The notes beneath the pieces are model-generated. The model saw only the letters and a program-made list of their open reading frames with translations, did not search any database and was not told the origin of the DNA. Below, in pieces: positions 57,110 to 64,000 of a DNA stretch of 64,000 nucleotides (positions within the stretch are counted from its first letter, which is position 1; each line of letters opens with the position of its first letter). The position numbers were made by a program, and so were the translations under genes. This DNA is from Ianthella basta (Eukaryota; Porifera; Demospongiae; Verongiida; Ianthellidae): contig OZ025876.1 in assembly GCA_964019415.1 (NCBI GenBank), positions 1,788,802 to 1,852,801 of the forward strand, given 5' to 3'.

Positions 57110-59895
57110 AAGATGGCTGACCAAGGACTGATCGATGTTGATTGATGATTGTTCTTTGAGCCTCTTCCTTCCATCTCGCTCCTGATTTCTTGAAGTGTAC
57201 TGATTTCTTGAAGTGTATTTCTCTGGTTGCCATATAGTATAGTTCTAGTCTCCTGTAGACTTTTGATGGCACTTCCGTTGGACACACAAGATGAGAGATC
57301 CCCCTCGAACGGTTTGTGTGCTGTGTGCCTACGCTCTATGCCCCTGAGGAAGGATGGGGCAGTCCGTGTGCATGGGCCAGTTGTAAGCAGTTGCCCTGGA
57401 TCTGGTAAGCAACCGAGGGGCACACATCCTGCCGTGTCTCCTGCCCCCACGATGCCCCTGTCTCCCCCGTGTAGCCAACCCCCAATCGCGCCGTCAGCCA
57501 GCAAGTTGTCGACTGTTCTAGAGGAGGTGAACCGGAGCAACAACGTGAGTGCTTGGACTAGGCTGTTGAATTTCTCTCGATGGTGCTTTCGGGTTCCTGG
57601 AAGAGGACAACGGTGGAACCTTGCTTGACTGGTTAATCAGCAGGTAGCTGAAGAGAATGATCCTACACTGGTAACACCAGACCCAAGTGTTGCCCATCCT
57701 CATCGTCATGCCAGCAAGTCACAATCTGATCCACTTCATTCTCTGGCCACTAAGCTACTCAACTAAGCTGGAGGAGGGGGATTTCAGAGGCACGGTACGC
57801 TTGGCTTGCTCAGAGGATGCTGTTGCAGAACACAATGATGCCACCGTAGCAGCCTTGTGGGCCAAGCACCCAGCCCCGCATCCTGATACCAATTTCCCAT
57901 TGCCTCCCCAGGAGAATGAACCACAGCCCCCCATAGCAGTGACAGAGCAGGATGTGGCCCGGGCTGTCCTTTCTTTCCCTAGGGGTTCTGCAGGAGGCCC
58001 TGACGGACTCCTGCCTCAACACCTCAAGGATCTCATCAGCTATTCTGCCAGGGCGGGAGGCAAGAAGCTGTTGGCAGCACTCACGGCTTTCACCAACCTT
58101 GTGCTGTCTGGAATCACACCTGTGCAGGTACGGCCCCTCTTTTTCGGAGCAACCTTAACAGCGCTGAACAAGAAGGATATGGTGGATTGCGCCCCATTGC
58201 GGTTGGTTGCACCCTTCAACGTATGGTGGCAAAAGTGGCAAGCAGAGCTGTTCTGGAGCGTATGGAATCACTACTGGCACCACTCCAGCTAGGATTCAGA
58301 ACGTCCTTGGGAGCAGAAGCAGCAGTCCACTCCACAAGGGTCTATCTCCACCACCTGCTCCCAGACCATGTCCTCCTCAAGCTTGACTTTAGGAATGCAT
58401 TCAATAGCATTAGAAGGGACATGCAAGATGTTGGAAGTGGCAAGGGAACGCATTCCAGAGCTTTTCCACTATGTCTTCTCCTGTTACTCCGCGCCATCTA
58501 CCCTTTTCCTGCACGGGACAACCCTGCAATCTGCTGAGGGGGTTCAACAAGGAGACCCTCTGGGACCCCTCCTCTTATGCCTGACCATCCACCCTCTCAT
58601 CGCACCCCTGAAATCAGAATTCAGGGTTTTCTATTGGGAAGATGGCACAGTTGGAGGTGCTGAGGAAGAGGTGTTATGAGACCTACAGCACATTGAATGC
58701 CAGGCTGCCCACTTAGGTCTATTTCTGAACCATGCAAAGACAGAGCTCATTTATGAAGAACCAGCTGGTGATCTTTCCTGGCCTCTTTCGACCAGGAGCT
58801 ACGATCAATCCTCACTACTATCTTGAATGTCAGCCTGGACGACCACTCAACCTGGATACAAGCCACTCTTCCTGTTGTGGGTGAAGGTTTTGGGGATCCG
58901 AAGGGCCACCCAGCTTGCCCCCTCTGCCTTTTGGCATCTGCTGCTGGGTGCAAGGATCTTTTGAACCAGATCCTCCCTAACAGGTTGAAAGACACCCCCC
59001 CCCCCCCCCCCATACACCCTGAGTGGCAGCAGGGTCACCAGCACACACCACCTCCCACCCCAGTGAAGCAGCAGCAGAAAGAGTGGGACAAGCCCCACAT
59101 TGAGGCGACTCAGCAAGGGCTGCTGGACTCTGCTGCAGCCCCCAGGATGAGAGCTAGACTTTTGGCAGTTCAGGCTAAGGAGTCTGGTGTGTGGCTGAAT
59201 GCACTGCCGTTCCATCCCTGAGGCTCCGCCTTGATGATGAAGTGGTGCGCATTGCTGCTGGTCTTTGTCTCGGTGTTCCCCTCTGCCGTCCCCATGTGTG
59301 CAGTCAGTGTGGAGGCCATGTGGATGAGCTGGGCATACATGGCCTCAGCTGCAAGTTCAGTGCAGGGCGTCTTCCGCGGCGCATGGCAATCAACACTATT
59401 GTCAAGACGTCCCTAGCCAGAGCGCAGTTTCCATCTACACTGGAGCCCTCAAGCCTCAGCCGGTCAGACAGCAAACGCCCAGATGGGGTTACCATCACTC
59501 CATGGCAAGCAGGTCGCACCCTTGTTTGGGATGTGACCTGCCCTGACACCTACGCAGTCTCCCATATGGTGTTGGCAATGAGAGAGGCAGGAGCAGTGGT
59601 GGCTGCAGCCGAGGCGAAGAAGATCGAGAAGTACGCTGAGTTGGCTAGGACTCCCCATGTGGCCCCCACTGGTGGTCGAGACATCTGGTGTGTTTGGCTC
59701 AGGGGCTCGCGAATTCTTCACTGAACTGGGCAGGTGGTTGATCCGAGTCACGGGGGATTTGATGTCCCGATGCCACATGATTCAGCAGATCTCAGTTGCC
59801 CTACAAAGAGGCAACGCTGCCTCGGTGCTGGGCACCATTGAGCAATGTAATTTAATTGACAATTAATTACTATTCAGACATTGCATAGGTGGTGC
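57110..59895 (+). mobile_element. Non-LTR retrotransposon (LINE) with restriction-like endonuclease region
   Basis: The most complete copy in the window. Domains in order: N-terminal cysteine motif C-A-V-C (about 57325) and W-T-R-L-L-N-F (about 57560); reverse transcriptase motifs G-G-P-D-G-L-L-P-Q-H-L (about 57990-58025), L-K-L-D-F-R-N-A-F-N (about 58376-58405), G-V-Q-Q-G-D-P-L-G-P-L-L (about 58540-58575); a degenerate catalytic box (Y-W-E-D-G-T-V-G-G near 58635, expected Y-x-D-D); zinc motif C-S-Q-C-G-G-H-V-D-E-L-G-I-H-G-L-S-C (about 59296-59355); and R-P-D-G ... W-D-V-T-C (about 59475-59540), fitting a PD-(D/E)XK nuclease. Coding frames change at least at about 58180, where two extra bases interrupt N-K-K-D-G-G-L-R-P, so it cannot move by itself. 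Class assignment rests on motif order and not on a search. Confidence 0.75.
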
Positions 59896-60194
59896 TGTGC
59901 ACTGCCTATTAATTACTTTGACTCAGTTATTATTTGATAATAGGTCGTATTGATGCATGTATAATTACCCACAATTAGCTTACAATTACTTACTTAGTTG
60001 TGTACTGCAGACCTAAATTATAAGGTTATATGAGAAAAATAATTGATTCATATATAGTTTGCATGGGTCTCACACATTATTATGTTAGAGGTGCCAGTTC
60101 AGCCAGAAATATGGGTTTTACTAGTTTCAACCTATTTATTAACCATTTTATGTACATCTCATTGTGCTGTAAAGGCCTGAGTGGCTAGAAAGAG
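59896..60194. repeat. Duplication E spacer
   Basis: Near-identical to about 43985-44289; no gene or element recognised. Duplication E as a whole (59590-61362 against 43665-45470) links a LINE end, a Penelope-like remnant and a caveolin-like promoter. Confidence 0.6.
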
Positions 60195-61190
60195 ACATCA
60201 TAAGCTTTTCAATCACACTGGCCAAATCACTTGTTTAATCAGACGTTTTGGCAACACTACGGCTGCCTTCATCAGTGAATAATATCCCTAACAGGTGGTG
60301 GTGGTGGTGGGGGGGATAAATAGGGATAGTCACATGAGGGATAGATGAGCACAGGAAGCAAGAAGGGCAGGAATGAAGTAGATTGAAATAAGTACATGTC
60401 ATAAAGCTACAGGATCGGAAATGGGCTAAAAGAAAAAAGGAGGGTGGGAAAAGGTAGTTAATTAATCAGTTAATAAAGTTGCATAGAGTCCTGGCAAGGG
60501 TCCCTTCTCTCTGTTGAGAGGGGCCTGATGATGTTGGATGTGCCAGGATTCCAGCAAACAGTGAGTCTGTGTGGGTGGGTGGAAGTCTATAACTGATGCT
60601 TTGGACAAGTCAACTGAATGGCCAGCTTGAAACACATGCTCTGCAACAGCAGAGGCTGCAACGTGAGCATTCTTGAGAGCCCGATGGTGTTCCTGCAGGT
60701 GTATGTTGAGTGACCTCCTGGTTTGTCCAATGTAGGTGCGAGGACATTCAGCACATGAGATGCTATAGATCACTCCCTTCTTCTTAGCCACTGTGACTGG
60801 GTCTTTGGGGTGAACCAACATCTGCTCAGGGTCTTGAGGGAGCGAAAAGTTACCCGGATGGGAAAGTGGGCTGAGGATTCATCGAATCGACTCCGACAGA
60901 CCGTTGATGTAAGGGAGGGTCAAATTGGCCCGTACTTATTTCAATTTACGTGGTTCCCGTGTGTAGATTGAAATAAGTACTTGTCATTAGTATGACATGC
61001 ACTTATTTCAATCTACTTCATTCCTGCCCTTCTTGCTTCCTATGCTCATCTATCCCTCACGTGACTATCCCTATTTATACACCCCCACCTGTAAGTGCCA
61101 TTGTTCACTAATGAAGGCAGCCCTAATGTTGCCAAAACGTCTGATTAAGCAAGTGTTTTGGTTAGTGTGATCAAAAGCTTATGATCTCAC
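60195..61190 (-). mobile_element. Penelope-like retroelement remnant with GIY-YIG nuclease
   Basis: Inverted arms (60195-60395 and 60990-61190) flank the best-preserved nuclease fragment (60462-60821, minus): G-V-I-Y ... T-Y-I-G-Q-T ... H-L-Q-E-H ... L-L-E-S-W ... L-N-R-E-K-G-P-L-P. No reverse transcriptase. Fossil, non-autonomous; inverted terminal repeats are known for this family. Confidence 0.75.
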
Positions 61191-61253
61191 TGTGCTATAA
61201 ATATATGCTGAAACGGACAGTACCGATAGCCAAATGACATGTGTATCATTTCC

Positions 61254-61260
61254 TATAAAA
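61254..61260 (+). promoter_or_regulatory. TATA box of caveolin-like copy 10
   Basis: TATAAAA with GCTCACTCAGTGTCC, 95 bp before the ATG and about 65 bp after the end of a Penelope-like arm. Confidence 0.65.
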
Positions 61261-61348
61261 GCTCACTCAGTGTCCATGTTGTCAGTTTGCAGTGGGAACC
61301 AGGTTACCATCCTTGCAGCTGGTAGTCGCGTCAGCTACTGAGCTAGAG

Positions 61349-62261
61349 ATGAGTGGCAATAGGTATGGATCTAGAGCACCACTTCCCCCTCCTCACTTGC
61401 CTTCTCATGCAGCAGTGCCAGTAGTAGGACAACCACACAACCCTCCACCACCACTTCCACTGCGTCATCCACAGCACGTAACTCCAGGACCACTTCCACT
61501 CACTGAGCAAGGCCATTATTCACTGCCTGAGGTGAGGAGCAACTCACCTGGGACTGATGAAGCTGTTACAGAGCCACCAGCAGCTGGCTCTGGCACTGCT
61601 GAGAACAATGATACTGATGCGCCCACAACTGGTGAAGGAACTGTAGCAGCAAAGGCAACAAAAAATGTCCCAAATGATCTTGCCCACATAGAAAGAAATG
61701 TAAGTTGGTTTTTAAAAGTGAGACAAAGTTTGATCCATATTCAAGAAAGATATTTATTTAGCTATACATGTAGGCTATTAGTACAGCTACATCATCCCAC
61801 ATGTCTTGTTCAGGTGTATTGGTGGATAACTTATGTGTGCAGCCCATTCAGCCAGAGAGGTTGGCTGACACACTAATGCATGGTCACAGGTCACGTGTAA
61901 AGTTGTTTCTTTTTGCTTTCAGTTGGGATTTGAAAGCACATTTCCAGAAGAAGAGAAGACCAAAGCAGTGCCTCCCATTAGCAAAGCTCTTGAGTGTGTT
62001 TACCGTTACACCAAGCTTGGTGTGTACCATGGATGTGTTGTGGTAGTGGGATTTCCTGTCGCAGTTCTGTGGGCTATTGCAGCTGCCATCTTCTCCTTCA
62101 TCTTCGCATGGTTAATACTGCCATTTATGAACATGCTGTCTGTGGCTGCCAAGATGATTCTGCCACTGCTGCGTCTGCCGATGCAGCTTTTCACTGAAAT
62201 ACTCTCTCCATGTCTGGAGGTGTGCGTCCGGTCAGCTATTCAGGTACTTGCGAAGAAGTAG
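61349..62261 (+). CDS. Caveolin-like protein, copy 10 (two exons, 229 aa)
   Basis: Exon 1 is 61349-61699 (117 codons), exon 2 is 61923-62261, phase 0 intron. The downstream ATG (M-S-G-N-R-Y-G) is chosen over an in-frame upstream start at 61292 because it is the position conserved in all paralogues. The core reads F-E-S-T-F-P-E-E-E-K-T-K, G-F-P-V-A-V-L-W, A-A-I-F-S-F, A-W-L-I-L-P-F-M-N-M as in copy 5, then switches to S-P-C-L-E-V-C-V-R-S-A-I-Q-V-L-A-K-K as in copy 1; the 3' flank also follows copy 1. That mosaic points to conversion or unequal exchange within exon 2. Probably functional. Confidence 0.8.
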
Positions 62262-62699
62262 GAATTAATTGCAGAATTTACCTAACATAATAACTAAAGT
62301 TTACTAGCTAGCTGTGGTTTATTTCTCTGGTGTACATTAATAGATATTCATCTGACTATACTGCAACTTCCTTTCTTCATTCATTAATTCATAATCATGT
62401 TGCAACACAAATGACTAATTATACCTGTACGTGTGTGGATGTACCCACTCCTTATTCTCTCATGATAGAGTAAACCTATTGCATATGCATGCATGAGCAG
62501 TGAACTCTCTTCAGTTGGTACAAGAGACTGCATGCAAATTAAATCCTTGTAAGAAAGTAACTAATCTGTTTTCTAACAGTTACATGTACCCTTCTAAAGG
62601 AGGTGAGAATCACACTGTCACCTACGTATTTGGAGGGGTCTTGTTTGTGAATTTGCATGATCGACCCATACTTTTTTCTTATGGCTTGCAATACATCAA
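62262..62699. other. 3' flank of copy 10
   Basis: Follows the flank of copy 8 (about 53036-53465), including GCATGAGCAGTGAACTCTCT, up to the point where the minisatellite begins. Non-coding. Confidence 0.5.
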
Positions 62700-63372
62700 G
62701 TTGCACTGGTGGTGGTCTTTTTCTATGACCAACTAGCACAGATACTTTATTGGCACAGGTGGTGGTGGCTGCGATATTGTAACTTGCACTGTGGGGTGAT
62801 ACGTGGTGGTGGTGGTCTGTTTTCTATAGCAATGGTGCATAAACTGAATGCATGCATTTTAAGTTGCACTGTGTGGTGGTACGTGGTGGTGGTGGTCTGT
62901 TTGCTAGAGCAACGGCGCATGAATGCATGCATTGTAAGTTGCACTGTGAGGTGATACATGGTGGTGGTGGTCTGTTTGCTAGAGCAACGTTAACGGCGCA
63001 TATACTGAATGCATGCATTGTAAGTTGCACTGTGTGGTGGTACGTGGGTGGTGGTAGTCTGTTTGCTAGAGCAACGGCGCATATACTGAATGCATGCATT
63101 GTAAGTTGCACTGTGTGGTGGTACGTGGTGGTGGTGGTCTGTTTGCTAGAGCAATGTTAACGGCGCATATACTGAATGCATGCATTGTAAGTTGCACTGT
63201 GTGGTGATACGTGGTGGTGATGGTCTGTTTGCTAGAGCAATGAAGCGTATACTGAATGAATGCTTTCATTGCATTGTAACTTGCACCATGTGGTGGTGGT
63301 GGCTGTCATTTTCATCTGGGAATGCATGTGGTGGCCATAATAATTATTGTAACCTGCACTGTGTGGTGATGG
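62700..63372. repeat. Minisatellite, units of about 75-90 bp
   Basis: About eight or nine units start GTTGCACTGTGTGGTGG and contain GGTGGTGGTCTGTTTGC, AGAGCAACGGCGCATA and CTGAATGCATGCATTGTAA. It occupies a position where copies 5 and 8 have ordinary unique flank. Open frames across it on both strands follow from the repeat and are not genes. Confidence 0.85.
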
Positions 63373-64000
63373 TGGTATACGTAATATATATGTATGGCAA
63401 TGTTCAGACTGCACTGATAATGTTAGCCAGAAGGTTGTGCTGAAGGTTGTGCATGCATTATACAAATATACAATGCTACACATGCTATGAATATCTACAA
63501 AGCTAGGGGTATATTTCCATTAATTATAGCTTTGCACCCAGGCCCTTAATTTATTGCATAATAACGATGCATAATAACGATGCATTGCCCTCACTGATCC
63601 ATTCACATATCCTGGGTAGTGCATGGGTAAATTTCCATTGCACAAAGGTCATGTTGACATGCATGCATATACATATGTCTGACAACAGTAACATTTTGAA
63701 TATGAACTCTCTACGTGTACAGTGATAATGCACATATTTATAAGAATAGTTTTACACACATACATGCAATGTGTCATGGGAACTATATAGTCTTATGTAT
63801 CAGGCCTGTAAGCAGGGGGATTTGATGGGATTGTATGACCCCCCCCCCCCCCCTTCCAAGATCTGTGGTGAATAGAATTAAGAACCTATCTATTTTCTAG
63901 TAGTCAAATTCTTTACTGAAGACCAGAGTCATTGTTTTTTAAGCTTTTCAGCATTTCCAGTACATATGTATGACCATTTACAATGTCTTCCATTTTGACA
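63373..64000. repeat. Segmental duplication D, partial third copy
   Basis: Matches about 53700-54330 and 41610-42270, including a poly-C run near 63839. Runs off the window end. No gene recognised. Confidence 0.75.

Noticed and set aside
62709-63443. Open frames on both strands across the GGTGGT repeat
   Set aside because: Repeat artefacts without start context, splice sites or domains.

Overview
This window looks like nuclear DNA of an early-branching animal, most plausibly a sponge. That placement is inferred from the following: AT-rich sequence, short introns with GT..AG ends and mostly about 60-560 nt, TATA-box promoters, animal-only families (caveolin, Frizzled-type cysteine-rich domain) and a varied eukaryotic transposon load. 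No bacterial operon, tRNA, rRNA or CRISPR array was recognised.

Two host gene families dominate and are interleaved. (1) A caveolin-like family of two-exon genes: a proline-rich N-terminal exon, a phase-0 intron, and a constant 112-residue exon carrying the caveolin intramembrane signature (G-F-P-x-A-x-x-W ... W-x-x-x-P-[CFS]). Six copies look whole (starting at 1788, 25562, 35813, 40137, 50372 and 61349), one is a pseudogene (45457), and three are orphan first exons (18666, 47319, 55919). (2) A four-exon family encoding small secreted proteins: signal peptide, a 16-nt microexon, a Frizzled-type cysteine-rich domain, and a C-terminal hydrophobic tail typical of GPI anchoring. Copies start at 4989, 9104, 13140 and 30481; the second and fourth look cleanest.

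Layout: 1-4.7 kb caveolin copy 1 and flanks; 4.7-15 kb three Frizzled-CRD-like genes with a 31-bp minisatellite between the first two; 15-19 kb flank with a short Helitron and an orphan caveolin exon; 19-25 kb nested transposons (TIR element, a 2.5-kb pogo/Tigger element with a PHD finger, pogo-like MITE, Penelope remnant); 25-28.5 kb caveolin copy 3, near-identically duplicated at 35.3-38.8 kb; 28.5-35 kb fourth Frizzled-CRD-like gene and a duplicated flank; 39-64 kb caveolin copies 5-10 amplified in mosaic blocks with Penelope-like remnants, a non-LTR retrotransposon and foldback elements.

The block order suggests an ancestral unit of Frizzled-CRD-like gene plus caveolin-like gene that was duplicated and then rearranged by deletion, gene conversion and transposon insertion. 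GPI-anchored proteins and caveolins both favour ordered plasma-membrane domains, so a functional pairing is an attractive but untested inference. Gene models here come from reading splice sites and comparing paralogues by eye; no alignment or database search was run.
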